Below are positions 37,152 to 48,517 of a stretch of 64,000 nucleotides of DNA, one piece after another. The notes below the pieces were generated by a model that saw only the letters and a list, made by a program, of their open reading frames with translations, had not been told where the DNA came from and ran no database searches. Source of the stretch: Viola odorata (taxonomy: Eukaryota; Streptophyta; Magnoliopsida; Malpighiales; Violaceae); assembly GCA_963691705.1 (NCBI GenBank), contig OY829545.1, positions 12,415,893-12,479,892 of the forward strand, written 5' to 3'. Every line of letters starts with the position of its first letter. Within the stretch, counting starts at the first letter, position 1. The position numbers and the translations under genes were made by a program.

Positions 37152-37299
37152 CTACCAGGGCTACCTAAGGCGCTGCCTGGGGATGCCGACAACCAAATCG
37201 GCTCCAGCCCGATTGGTTCAAATCGCTACCAGGGCTACCTAAGGCGCTGCCTGGGAACGCCAACAGCCAAATCGGCTCCAGCCCGATTGGTTCAAATTG
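37152..37299 (+). repeat. Two-unit 74-bp duplication with hairpin potential (element 1)
   Basis: CTACCAGGGCTACCTAAGG begins at 37152 and again at 37226. Each unit holds CCAGG...CCTGG complementary ends and AAATCGGCTCCAGCCCGATT. The same pair recurs in the other three elements. Confidence 0.85.
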
Positions 37300-37433
37300 A
37301 AACCAAGGCATATATGGCTAACTAATACATATATCGCCAATGATACATATATTGCCAACGATAACATATATGGCTAACTAATACATATATTGCCAAGGAT
37401 AACATATATTGCCAACGATACATATATTGTCAG

Positions 37434-37566
37434 CAAGACATATAGCGTTATTGAGGCATATATCGTTATTGAGGAATATAGAGTTATTGAAGCATATAGC
37501 GTTATTGAGGAATATATCGTTATCAAGGCATATAGAGTTATTGAAGCATATATCGCCATTGAAGCA
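37434..37566 (+). repeat. 18-bp AT-rich tandem array (element 1)
   Basis: About seven units of the type GGCATATAGCGTTATTGA, alternating GGCATAT, GGAATAT and AGCATAT starts. Upstream (37312-37430) is a related array of CATATAT with GCCAA or GGCTAACTAA. It is conserved in all four elements. Confidence 0.85.
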
Positions 37567-37845
37567 ATGAAGTGTGCAACGGCAGTCTCTTCATAACGGC
37601 CTAGTGCCGATTCATCAAAGGTTTTTTCAACCTCAAAACGGCATCTTCAGAACGGCGAGCAACCGATTCTGTCAAAGAAAGATAAGTTCAACTCACAATT
37701 GTTTTATCTTTTTAATTTTCTGGAGTATATATATATACATATTATGTATAACATGAATTATCAAATATTTCCAAGCAATGAAAAATATATGTTTGCCAGT
37801 ATTGTTTCTCATATGATTGCAGATCTCGAGAAAACAAAAACAATT

Positions 37846-38013
37846 CAGCCGTGGATGTAGGTTAATCCGAACCGCGTTATCAAAATCCAGCCGTGGATGT
37901 AGGTTAATCCGAACCGCGTTATCAAAATCCAGCCGTGGATGTAGGTTAATCCGAACCGCGTTATCAAAATCCAGCCGTGGATGTAGGTTAATCCGAACCA
38001 CGTTATCAAAATC
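37846..38013 (+). repeat. 42-bp minisatellite, 4 units (element 1)
   Basis: Units begin CAGCCGTGGATGTAGG and end CGTTATCAAAATC. Two diverged single units lie upstream near 37056 and 37090. The same array has 11, 12 and 13 units in the other elements. Confidence 0.95.
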
Positions 38014-38485
38014 CAGTTATCATCCAAAGTCTGTTTCTGTGGTATCAGAACGGCAATCATCTAAAGTCCGTTTCTGTGGTATCAGAACGGCAATCATATA
38101 AAGTCCGTTTCTGTGGTATCAGAACGGCAATCATCTAAAATCCGTCTCCAAACGGCGATATCTCCAAAACGGCCAAGTGCCGAATAATCAAAGTGGCCGC
38201 GTCAAAACGGTTATACACCTCAAACGGCCACACAGAACGACAAGCAGCCGATTCTGCAACGCCAGCAGGTATGCATTTAAATGCATTAATCCCTTTATTG
38301 CTATTTATTATTTATTTGCAGGATTGAGAGGAAAAACTCAATAACTACATCAAACTAAAGAACAAAACGGCAGCATGCCGATTGACAAGCATCACGCGTG
38401 AAACGGTAGCATGCCGATTATCAAGCACCAAGCTAGAAACGGCAAGCCCTTGGTAAACACTCGGGCTCGTTTGTTGTTGGGCCTC

Positions 38486-39283
38486 TGATAATACAGAAAA
38501 TTATCATAAGGACACAACGGACATTGCACCCTCACAAAGTACCGTTGACCAGTCAAAACGGTACATGACCGGTTTAACCAAGTCAACCATATAAACGGCA
38601 TCGCTACTGATTGATCACGTCAACGGGAACATGTGACTAAGGGGCACGTCCAGTCCGTTATCATCAAAACGGCACAGAGCCGATCCATCAATAAAGGCAG
38701 AGACAACGGACCGGCATTACTTCTTTAGCTGACCCAGTCAACTGCCCCAAAACGGCAACAGACCGATTTGGTACAACGGCACTCTGCCGATCCAACAGAA
38801 CGGCTCCTTGCCGATTGCTACACAAACGGCTCAAGGCCCATCAAACAGGTATATTCTGTAAAGTCTATGGTCAAAGCTGGCGTGGGAGACAACATGTTCG
38901 GTCTCCACTCAGCACCTCTAAAGCCATTAGACAAGGGGAATATTTATTCTCCCAAGGGCACTGGACCCACTTTATGCATATTCAATTATACTGTATGTCT
39001 CCACTAACAATAAAGTGGGGGACAAGCCTAAAAGTTCCCACTCAAGCCACATAAAAGGCAAGAGAGGTGAACGTTAGGGGGGGATTGATTCATTCACTCT
39101 TACACACACATACGTAGAACATCCTCAAAATAAGACCAAACACTGACTTTGGCATCGGAGTTTCTACGCCGGAGTCCACCTCCGGCGCTGTGCAGGTCGC
39201 TCATGGCGTTCAAGGAAGTCCGACCACCTCACTCCAAGATGCCATTTGACGGAAAAACCCTCATACCCTTCTTTGGATTATCA
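38486..39283 (+). repeat. LTR2 (forward, 798 bp)
   Basis: A full LTR from TGATAATACAG to GGATTATCA, shared by elements 1 and 2 as a tandem dimer. Tandem LTR-internal-LTR-internal arrays arise by recombination between LTRs or by insertion. Confidence 0.92.
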
Positions 39284-39384
39284 AATGGTGCTTTCATTGA
39301 GAGCTTTTGAAATTTTAAGTGAGCCAGCCTTGAGTTTCAAAGCTCTTTTTCTTCTTCATATTTTTAGGGTTTTCATTCCCAAAA

Positions 39385-40503
39385 ATGGTATCCAATCAAG
39401 ATCTTCAATCAAATCAACCCACGAGTGTTGTTACGGGTCAACGTGAAACACCACCGGCGCAAGTTTCATCTTCATGTGTGGATGTGCAAGCTGTAGACAG
39501 ATCTGTCCGAGTCAACTCTGCAGAAATTTCAGAAATTTTATTTTCTCCAGCTCCTCAACCAGATCTGTCCGAGCCAGTACTCTCATCAGCAGTCATGCAC
39601 GAGTTTAATACTCTACATCAAAGGATAGACACGATGATGGCCTCTCATGACACAATGATGCAGACCTTCATGGAAAGGATTCAACCGCCAGTCAACCAGC
39701 CAGTTGTCCCTCAACAGATCTGCAAACAGCAGGCAGTGGAACCATCTTTTGAGCCACCACCAGGCCATCAAAGTGCAGATCTACCCAGAAGGGAAGACAT
39801 AGAAGAATTCGTCAATCAAATAGCTCAACGCAGCGCAAGAAGGAGTCATGAGCAATCACCTCGAAGTGGATCCGAGAAAAGGAGAAGCAGAGAGAGATCG
39901 GTGACTCCACATCAAACCAGGAGAGATCGTGACAGAGGTAATCCAGATCTATTTAGACAGTCTTTTCAGCAACCAGATCGCGAAGAACAGGACGATGATC
40001 CAAGAAATCCGTTAACCCTTCGGGTTCGGAAACATCAAGTAAGCAGGCATGTCAAGCTACCATCCGATCACTACCATGGGACAACAGATCCGACGGTTCA
40101 TGTGAGTTTAGTAAAGAAACATGTTAAGTTTTTTACTAGAAAGGATGAGGCTTTGTGCCAAATATTTGTAATAACCCTTAAAGGGATAGCCAACACTTGG
40201 TTTGAAAAATTACCGGCCGGATCCATTGACTGTTTCGAGCAACTAGAAAAAGCATTCAGAAGCCGATTCAGCTCATGTATACCGACGGAGAAATCTTCAG
40301 CCGTTTTGTTTGACATGATGCGACATTCAGGAGAATCGTTGGCTGCATACGTGGCTAGATTTATCACGGAGCTAGCAACTCTTCCTGATGTAGCACCCAA
40401 CCTGGCAGCAGAAGCGTTGAAAAGAAATTGTAAATATCGAGAATTGGAGAATGCTCTGATTGCAAACACTCCTAAAACCTGGATCTTTTGCGGATTGAGG
40501 TAG
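39385..40503 (+). CDS. gag: Retrotransposon gag, copy 2 (C-terminal frameshift, 372 residues)
   Basis: Nearly identical to copy 1 up to residue 364. One base is missing near 40479 (CCTGGATC here, CCTTGGATC in copy 1), which replaces the last 31 or so residues with TWIFCGLR and a stop. It carries Pro126 like copy 3, and a private change to RQSFQQ. The gag core is intact, so an effect on function is uncertain. Confidence 0.88.
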   Translation: MVSNQDLQSNQPTSVVTGQRETPPAQVSSSCVDVQAVDRSVRVNSAEISEILFSPAPQPDLSEPVLSSAVMHEFNTLHQRIDTMMASHDTMMQTFMERIQPPVNQPVVPQQICKQQAVEPSFEPPPGHQSADLPRREDIEEFVNQIAQRSARRSHEQSPRSGSEKRRSRERSVTPHQTRRDRDRGNPDLFRQSFQQPDREEQDDDPRNPLTLRVRKHQVSRHVKLPSDHYHGTTDPTVHVSLVKKHVKFFTRKDEALCQIFVITLKGIANTWFEKLPAGSIDCFEQLEKAFRSRFSSCIPTEKSSAVLFDMMRHSGESLAAYVARFITELATLPDVAPNLAAEALKRNCKYRELENALIANTPKTWIFCGLR

Positions 40504-41656
40504 AAAAATACTCCAGAATGGAAGAAGCAGACTACCGAAGGAGGAAACGGGAGGAACCCGATCTCCAAAGTTGAGAAAAGAAGCAAACGGCATGAAGCCG
40601 ATGTGCAAATCGGTCAACCGTTTTCTCTGCAATGCCGTCATCCAGATCAGAGGGCAAAACGGCAATACTTGCAAAACGGCATCTGGCCAAACGGTCAAAA
40701 CAGAGATAAGTCCAAATTGTTTTGACTTTGTTAATTGTTTCTGGAATATTATGTATAACATGAATTATCAAATATTTCAAAACAATGAAAAATATATATT
40801 CGCAAATATTGTTTCTCATATGATTGCAGATCTTGAGAAAACAAATATTAAAACAACCGTGGATGTAGGTTAAGCTGAACCACGTTACCAAAATTCAAGA
40901 ATCGTGGATGTAGGTTAATCCGAACCACGTTACCAAAATCCAAGAATTGGCGACATCATTTTCTACCAGGGCTACCTAAGGCGCTGCCTGGGGATGCCGA
41001 CAACCAAATCGGCTCCAGCCCGATTGGTTCAAATCGCTACCAGGGCTACCTAAGGCGCTGCCTGGGAACGCCAACAGCCAAATCGGCTCCAGCCCGATTG
41101 GTTCAAATTGAAACCAAGGCATATATGGCTAACTAATACATATATCGCCAATGATACATATATTGCCAACGATAACATATATGGCTAACTAATACATATA
41201 TTGCCAACGATAACATATATTGCCAATGATACATATATTGTCAGCAAGACATATAGCGTTATTGAGGCATATATCGTTATTGAGGAATATAGAGTTATTG
41301 AAGCATATAGCGTTATTGAGGAATATATCGTTATCAAGGCATATAGAGTTATTGAAGCATATATCGCCATTGAAGCAATGAAGTGTGCAACGGCAGTCTC
41401 TTCATAACGGCCTAGTGCCGATTCATCAAAGGTTTTTTCAACCTCAAAACGGCATCTTCAGAACGGCGAGCAGCCGATTCTGTCAAAGAAAGATAAGTTC
41501 AACTCACAATTGTTTTATCTTTTTAATTTTCTTGAGTATATATATATACATATTATGTATAACATGAATTATCAAATATTTCCAAGCAATGAAAAATATA
41601 TGTTTGCCAGTATTGTTTCTCATATGATTGCAGATCTCGAGAAAACAAAAACAATT

Positions 41657-42118
41657 CAGCCGTGGATGTAGGTTAATCCGAACCGCGTTATCAAAATCCA
41701 GCCGTGGATGTAGGTTAATCCGAACCGCGTTATCAAAATCCAGCCGTGGCTGTAGGTTAATCCGAACCGCGTTATCAAAATCCAGCCGTGGATGTAGGTT
41801 AATCCGAACCGCGTTATCAAAATCCAGCCGTGGATGTAGGTTAATCCGAACCGCGTTATCAAAATCCAGCCGTGGATGTAGGTTAATCCGAACCGCGTTA
41901 TCAAAATCCAGCCGTGGATGTAGGTTAATCCGAACCGCGTTATCAAAATCCAGCCGTGGATATAGGTTAATCCGAACCGCGTTATCAAAATCCAGCCGTG
42001 GATGTAGGTTAATCCGAACCGCGTTATCAAAATCCAGCCGTGGATGTAGGTTAATCCGAACCGCGTTATCAAAATCCAGCCGTAGATGTAGGTTAATCCG
42101 AACCACGTTATCAAAATC
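41657..42118 (+). repeat. 42-bp minisatellite, 11 units (element 2)
   Basis: The same unit as in element 1, with single-base variants such as GTGGCTG in unit 3 and GTGGATATAGG in unit 8. Because 42 is divisible by three and the unit lacks stops in several frames, open frames run through it on both strands. These are by-products of the repeat. Confidence 0.95.
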
Positions 42119-42590
42119 CAGTTATCATCCAAAGTCCGTTTCTGTGGTATCAGAACGGCAATCATCTAAAGTCCGTTTCTGTGGTATCAGAACGGCAATC
42201 ATATAAAGTCCGTTTCTGTGGTATCAGAACGGCAATCATCTAAAGTCCGTCTCCAAACGACGATATCTCCAAAACGGCAAAGTGCCGAATAATCAAAGTG
42301 GCCGCGTCAAAACGGTTATACACCTCAAACGGCCACACAGAACGGCAAGCAGCCGATTCTGCAACGTCAGCAGGTATGCATTTAAATGCATTAATCCCTT
42401 TATTGCTATTTATTATTTATTTGCAGGATTGAGAGGAAAAACTCAATAACTACATCAAACTAAAGAACAAAACGGCAGCATGCCGATTGACAAGCATCAC
42501 GCGTGAAACGGTAGCATGCCGATTATCAAGCACCAAGCCAGAAACGGCAAGCCCTTGGTAAACACTCGGGCTCGTTTGTTGTTGGGCCTC

Positions 42591-42950
42591 TGATAATACA
42601 GAAAATTATCATAAGGACACAACGGACATTGCACCCTCACAAAGTACCGTTGACCAGTCAAAACGGTACATGACCGGTTTAACCAAGTCAACCATATAAA
42701 CGACATCGCTACTGATTGATCACGTCAACGGGAACATGTGACTAAGGGGCACGTCCAGTCCGTTATCATCAAAACGGCACAGAGCCGATCCATCAATAAA
42801 GGCAGAGACAACGGACCGACATTACTTGTTTAGCTGACCCAGTCAACTGCCCCAAAACGGCAACAGACCGATTTGGTACAACGGCACTCTGCCGATCCAA
42901 CAGAACGGCTCCTTGCCGATTGCTACACAAACGGCTCAAGGCCCATCAAA
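42591..42950 (+). repeat. LTR3 (forward, truncated at 360 bp)
   Basis: Matches the first 360 bp of the LTR and stops after GGCCCATCAAA, where inverted LTR pieces begin. It shares GACATTACTTG with LTR5, while LTR1, 2, 4 and 6 read GGCATTACTTC. Confidence 0.9.
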
Positions 42951-43006
42951 ATAAGGAGCCGTTCTGTTGGATCGGCAAGGAGCCGTTTGTGTAGCAATCG
43001 GCAAGG
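42951..43006. other. Scrambled centre of the palindrome
   Basis: Fifty-six bases made of short inverted LTR fragments in altered order. AAGGAGCCGTTCTG and GGAGCCGTTTGTG blocks repeat with GGATCGGCAAGG and GCAATCGGCAAGG between them. This patchwork is what template switching at short homologies would leave. Confidence 0.75.
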
Positions 43007-43352
43007 AGCCGTTTGTGTAGCAATCGGCAAGGAGTCGTTCTGTTGGATCGGCAGAGTGTCGTTGTACCAAATCGGTCTGTTGCCGTTTTGGGGCAGTTGA
43101 CTGGGTCAGCTAAAGAAGTAATGCCGGTCCGTTGTCTCTGCCTTTATTGATGGATCGGCTCTGTGCCGTTTTGATGATAACGGACTGGACGTGCCCCTTA
43201 GTCACATGTTCCCGTTGACGTGATCAATCAGTAGCGATGCCGTTTATATGGTTGACTTGGTTAAACCGGTCATGTACCGTTTTGACTGGTCAACGGTACT
43301 TTGTGAGGGTGCAATGTCCGTTGTGTCCTTATGATAATTTTCTGTATTATCA
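43007..43352 (-). repeat. LTR4 (inverted, truncated at about 346 bp)
   Basis: Reverse complement of the first part of the LTR, ending TTCTGTATTATCA at 43352. It has the variant GTGTCGTTG shared with LTR6. Confidence 0.9.
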
Positions 43353-43824
43353 GAGGCCCAACAACAAACGAGCCCGAGTGTTTACCAAGGGCTTGCCGTT
43401 TCTGGCTTGGTGCTTGATAATCGGCATGCTACCGTTTCTCGGGTGATGCTTGTCAATCGGCATGCTGCCGTTTTGTTCTTTAGTTTGATGTAGTTATTGA
43501 GTTTTTCCTCTCAATCCTGCAAATAAATAATAAATAGCAATAAAGGGATTAATGCATTTAAATGCATACCTGCTGGCGTTGCAGAATCGGCTGCTTGTCG
43601 TTCTGTGTGGGCGTTTGAGGTGTATAACCGTTTTGACGCGGCCACTTTGATTATTCGGCACTTGGCCGTTTTGGAGATATCGCCGTTTGGAGACGGACTT
43701 TAGATGATTGCCGTTCTGATACCACAGAAACGGACTTTATATGATTGCCGTTCTGATACCACAGAAACGGACTTTAGATGATTGCCGTTCTGATACCACA
43801 GAAACGGACTTTGGATGATAACTG

Positions 43825-44328
43825 GATTTTGATAACGTGGTTCGGATTAACCTACATCCACGGCTGGATTTTGATAACGCGGTTCGGATTAACCTACATC
43901 CACGGCTGGATTTTGATAACGCGGTTCGGATTAACCTACATCCACGGCTGGATTTTGATAACGCGGTTCGGATTAACCTACATCCACGGCTGGATTTTGA
44001 TAACGCGGTTCGGATTAACCTACATCCACGGCTGGATTTTGATAACGCGGTTCGGATTAACCTACATCCACGGCTGGATTTTGATAACGCGGTTCGGATT
44101 AACCTACATCCACGGCTGGATTTTGATAACGCGGTTCGGATTAACCTACATCCACGGCTGGATTTTGATAACGCGGTTCGGATTAACCTACATCCACGGC
44201 TGGATTTTGATAACGCGGTTCGGATTAACCTACAGCCACGGCTGGATTTTGATAACGCGGTTCGGATTAACCTACATCCACGGCTGGATTTTGATAACGC
44301 GGTTCGGATTAACCTACATCCACGGCTG
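43825..44328 (-). repeat. 42-bp minisatellite, 12 units (element 3)
   Basis: Inverted copy of the array. Units read GATTTTGATAACGCGG...CCACGGCTG on the plus strand; one unit has CTACAGCCACGG. Confidence 0.95.
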
Positions 44329-45481
44329 AATTGTTTTTGTTTTCTCGAGATCTGCAATCATATGAGAAACAATACTGGCAAACATATATTTTTCATTGCT
44401 TGGAAATATTTGATAATTCATGTTATACATAATATGTATATATATATACTCGAGAAAATTAAAAAGATAAAACAATTGTGAGTTGAACTTATCTTTCTTT
44501 GACAGAATCGGCTGCTCGCCGTTCTGAAGATGCCGTTTTGAGGTTGAAAAAACCTTTGATGAATCGGCACTAGGCCGTTATGAAGAGACTGCCGTTGCAC
44601 ACTTCATTGCTTCAATGGCGATATATGCTTCAATAACTCTATATGCCTTGATAACGATATATTCCTCAATAACGCTATATGCTTCAATAACTCTATATTC
44701 CTCAATAACGATATATGCCTCAATAACGCTATATGTCTTGCTGACAATATATGTATCGTTGGCAATATATGTTATCGTTGGCAATATATGTATTAGTTAG
44801 CCATATATGTTATCGTTGGCAATATATGTATCATTGGCGATATATGTATTAGTTAGCCATATATGCCTTGGTTTCAATTTGAACCAATCGGGCTGGAGCC
44901 GATTTGGCTGTTGGCGTTCCCAGGCAGCGCCTTAGGTAGCCCTGGTAGCGATTTGAACCAATCGGGCTGGAGCCGATTTGGTTGTCGGCATCCCCAGGCA
45001 GCGCCTTAGGTAGCCCTGGTAGAAAATGATGTCGCCAATTCTTGGATTTTGGTAACGTGGTTCGGATTAACCTACATCCACGATTCTTGAATTTTGGTAA
45101 CGTGGTTCAGCTTAACCTACATCCACGGTTGTTTTAATATTTGTTTTCTCAAGATCTGCAATCATATGAGAAACAATATTTGCGAATATATATTTTTCAT
45201 TGTTTTGAAATATTTGATAATTCATGTTATACAAAATATTCCAGAAACAATTAACAAAGTCAAAACAATTTGGACTTATCTCTGTTTTGACCGTTTGGCC
45301 AGATGCCGTTTTGCAAGTATTGCCGTTTTGCCCTCTGATCTGGACGACGGCATTGCAGAGAAAACGGTTGACCGATTTGCACATCGGCTTCATGCCGTTT
45401 GCTTCTTTTCTCAACTTTGGAGATCGGGTTCCTCCCGTTTCCTCCTTCGGTAGTCTGCTTCTTCCATTCTGGAGTATTTTT

Positions 45482-46600
45482 CTACCTCAATCCGCAAAAG
45501 ATCCAGGTTTTAGGAGTGTTTGCAATCAGAGCATTCTCCAATTCTCGATATTTACAATTTCTTTTCAACGCTTCTGCTGCCAGGTTGGGTGCTACATCAG
45601 GAAGAGTTGCTAGCTCCGTGATAAATCTAGCCACGTATGCAGCCAACGATTCTCCTGAATGTCGCATCATGTCAAACAAAACGGCTGAAGATTTCTCCGT
45701 CGGTATACATGAGCTGAATCGGCTTCTGAATGCTTTTTCTAGTTGCTCGAAACAGTCAATGGATCCGGCCGGTAATTTTTCAAACCAAGTGTTGGCTATC
45801 CCTTTAAGGGTTATTACAAATATTTGGCACAAAGCCTCATCCTTTCTAGTAAAAAACTTAACATGTTTCTTTACTAAACTCATATGAACCGTCGGATCTG
45901 TTGTCCCATGGTAGTGATCGGATGGTAGCTTGACATGCCTGCTTACTTGATGTTTCCGAACCCGAAGGGTTAACGGATTTCTTGGATCATCGTCCTGTTC
46001 TTCGCGATCTGGTTGCTGAACAGACCGTCTAAACAGATCTGGATTACCTCTGTCACGATCTCTCCTGGTTTGATGTGGAGTCACCGATCTCTCTCTGCTT
46101 CTCCTTTTCTCGGATCCACTTCGAGGTGATTGCTCATGACTCCTTCTTGCGCTGCGTTGAGCTATTTGATTGACGAATTCTTCTATGTCTTCCCTTCTGG
46201 GTAGATCTGCACTTTGATGGCCTGGTGGTGGCTCAAAAGATGGTTCCACTGCCTGCTGTTTGCAGATCTGTTGAGGGACAACTGGCTGGTTGACTGGCGG
46301 TTGAATCCTTTCCATGAAGGTCTGCATCATTGTGTCATGAGAGGCCATCATCGTGTCTATCCTTTGATGTAGAGTATTAAACTCGTGCATGACTGCTGAT
46401 GAGAGTACTGGCTCGGACAGATCTGGTTGAGGAGCTGGAGAAAATAAAATTTCTGAAATTTCTGCAGAGTTGACTCGGACAGATCTGTCTACAGCTTGCA
46501 CATCCACACATGAAGATGAAACTTGCGCCGGTGGTGTTTCACGTTGACCCGTAACAACACTCGTGGGTTGATTTGATTGAAGATCTTGATTGGATACCAT
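45482..46600 (-). CDS. gag: Retrotransposon gag, copy 3 (C-terminal frameshift, 372 residues)
   Basis: Mirror partner of copy 2: it has the same one-base loss near the C-terminus and Pro126. A private change gives HMSL in place of HVSL in the core. The basic region and the core (NTWFEKLP, AAYVARF) are intact. Confidence 0.88.
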   Translation of the reverse strand: MVSNQDLQSNQPTSVVTGQRETPPAQVSSSCVDVQAVDRSVRVNSAEISEILFSPAPQPDLSEPVLSSAVMHEFNTLHQRIDTMMASHDTMMQTFMERIQPPVNQPVVPQQICKQQAVEPSFEPPPGHQSADLPRREDIEEFVNQIAQRSARRSHEQSPRSGSEKRRSRERSVTPHQTRRDRDRGNPDLFRRSVQQPDREEQDDDPRNPLTLRVRKHQVSRHVKLPSDHYHGTTDPTVHMSLVKKHVKFFTRKDEALCQIFVITLKGIANTWFEKLPAGSIDCFEQLEKAFRSRFSSCIPTEKSSAVLFDMMRHSGESLAAYVARFITELATLPDVAPNLAAEALKRNCKYRELENALIANTPKTWIFCGLR

Positions 46601-46701
46601 TTTTGGGAATGAAAACCCTAAAAATATGAAGAAGAAAAAGAGCTTTGAAACTCAAGGCTGGCTCACTTAAAATTTCAAAAGCTCTCAATGAAAGCACCAT
46701 T

Positions 46702-47499
46702 TGATAATCCAAAGAAGGGTATGAGGGTTTTTCCGTCAAATGGCATCTTGGAGTGAGGTGGTCGGACTTCCTTGAACGCCATGAGCGACCTGCACAGCGC
46801 CGGAGGTGGACTCCGGCGTAGAAACTCCGATGCCAAAGTCAGTGTTTGGTCTTATTTTGAGGATGTTCTACGTATGTGTGTGTAAGAGTGAATGAATCAA
46901 TCCCCCCCTAACGTTCACCTCTCTTGTCTTTTATGTGGCTTGAGTGGGAACTTTTAGGCTTGTCCCCCACTTTATTGTTAGTGGAGACATACAGTATAAT
47001 TGAATATGCATAAAGTGGGTCCAGTGCCCTTGGGAGAATAAATATTCCCCTTGTCTAATGGCTTTAGAGGTGCTGAGTGGAGACCGAACATGTTGTCTCC
47101 CACGCCAGCTTTGACCATAGACTTTACAGAATATACCTGTTTGATGGGCCTTGAGCCGTTTGTGTAGCAATCGGCAAGGAGCCGTTCTGTTGGATCGGCA
47201 GAGTGCCGTTGTACCAAATCGGTCTGTTGCCGTTTTGGGGCAGTTGACTGGGTCAGCTAAACAAGTAATGTCGGTCCGTTGTCTCTGCCTTTATTGATGG
47301 ATCGGCTCTGTGCCGTTTTGATGATAACGGACTGGACGTGCCCCTTAGTCACATGTTCCCGTTGACGTGATCAATCAGTAGCGATGCCGTTTATATGGTT
47401 GACTTGGTTAAACCGGTCATGTACCGTTTTGACTGGTCAACGGTACTTTGTGAGGGTGCAATGTCCGTTGTGTCCTTATGATAATTTTCTGTATTATCA
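46702..47499 (-). repeat. LTR5 (inverted, 798 bp)
   Basis: Full inverted LTR between elements 3 and 4, with borders TGATAATCC (left) and TGTATTATCA (right). It carries GACATTACTTG like LTR3. Confidence 0.92.
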
Positions 47500-47971
47500 G
47501 AGGCCCAACAACAAACGAGCCCGAGTGTTTACCAAGGGCTTGCCGTTTCTGGCTTGGTGCTTGATAATCGGCATGCTACCGTTTCTCGGGTGATGCTTGT
47601 CAATCGGCATGCTGCCGTTTTGTTCTTTAGTTTGATGTAGTTATTGAGTTTTTCCTCTCAATCCTGCAAATAAATAATAAATAGCAATAAAGGGATTAAT
47701 GCATTTAAATGCATACCTGCTGGCGTTGCAGAATCGGCTGCTTGTCGTTCTGTGTGGCCGTTTGAGGTGGATAACCGTTTTGACGCGGCCACTTTGATTA
47801 TTCGGCACTTGGCCGTTTTGGAGATATCGCCGTTTGGAGACGGACTTTAGATGATTGCCGTTCTGATACCACAGAAACGGACTTTATATGATTGCCGTTC
47901 TGATACCACAGAAACGGACTTTAGATGATTGCCGTTCTGATACCACAGAAACGGACTTTGGATGATAACTG

Positions 47972-48517
47972 GATTTTGATAACGTGGTTCGGATTAACCT
48001 ACATCCACGGCTGGATTTTGATAACGCGGTTCGGATTAACCTACATCCACGGCTGGATTTTGATAACGCGGTTCGGATTAACCTACATCCACGGCTGGAT
48101 TTTGATAACGCGGTTCGGATTAACCTACATCCACGGCTGGATTTTGATAACGCGGTTCGGATTAACCTACATCCACGGCTGGATTTTGATAACGCGGTTC
48201 GGATTAACCTACATCCACGGCTGGATTTTGATAACGCGGTTCGGATTAACCTATATCCACGGCTGGATTTTGATAACGCGGTTCGGATTAACCTACATCC
48301 ACGGCTGGATTTTGATAACGCGGTTCGGATTAACCTACATCCACGGCTGGATTTTGATAACGCGGTTCGGATTAACCTACATCCACGGCTGGATTTTGAT
48401 AACGCGGTTCGGATTAACCTACAGCCACGGCTGGATTTTGATAACGCGGTTCGGATTAACCTACATCCACGGCTGGATTTTGATAACGCGGTTCGGATTA
48501 ACCTACATCCACGGCTG
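47972..48517 (-). repeat. 42-bp minisatellite, 13 units (element 4)
   Basis: The longest array in the complex. Unit 7 carries CTATATCCACGG, the same base change as unit 8 of element 2 (read on the other strand), and another carries CTACAGCC as in elements 2 and 3. Confidence 0.95.

Larger units (their letters stand above)
36764..38485 (+). other. 3' non-coding internal region of element 1
   Basis: This holds only repeats: a two-unit 74-bp duplication, an 18-bp AT-rich array, a pair of about 95-bp repeats (about 36938-37032 and 37743-37837, both including TCATATGATTGCAGATCT), the 42-bp minisatellite and many AACGGC-N5-GCCGAT hairpins. No polypurine tract is obvious before LTR2; the sequence there is TTGTTGTTGGGCCTC. 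Confidence 0.8.

Noticed and set aside
37846..38013. CRISPR-like regular repeat array
   Set aside because: The units are head-to-tail without unique spacers, in a plant retrotransposon, and there are no cas genes.
38265..38322. Intron-like segment (GTATGC...TTTGCAG) before LTR2
   Set aside because: It has splice-like borders, but it is in the non-coding 3' part of the element, with no coding sequence to join.
41504..42206. Open frames of 169-228 residues running through the 42-bp arrays on both strands (also at 43737-44481 and 47884-48670)
   Set aside because: They exist only because the repeat unit is divisible by three and lacks stops. Their length follows the unit number exactly, and they have no start context or domain.
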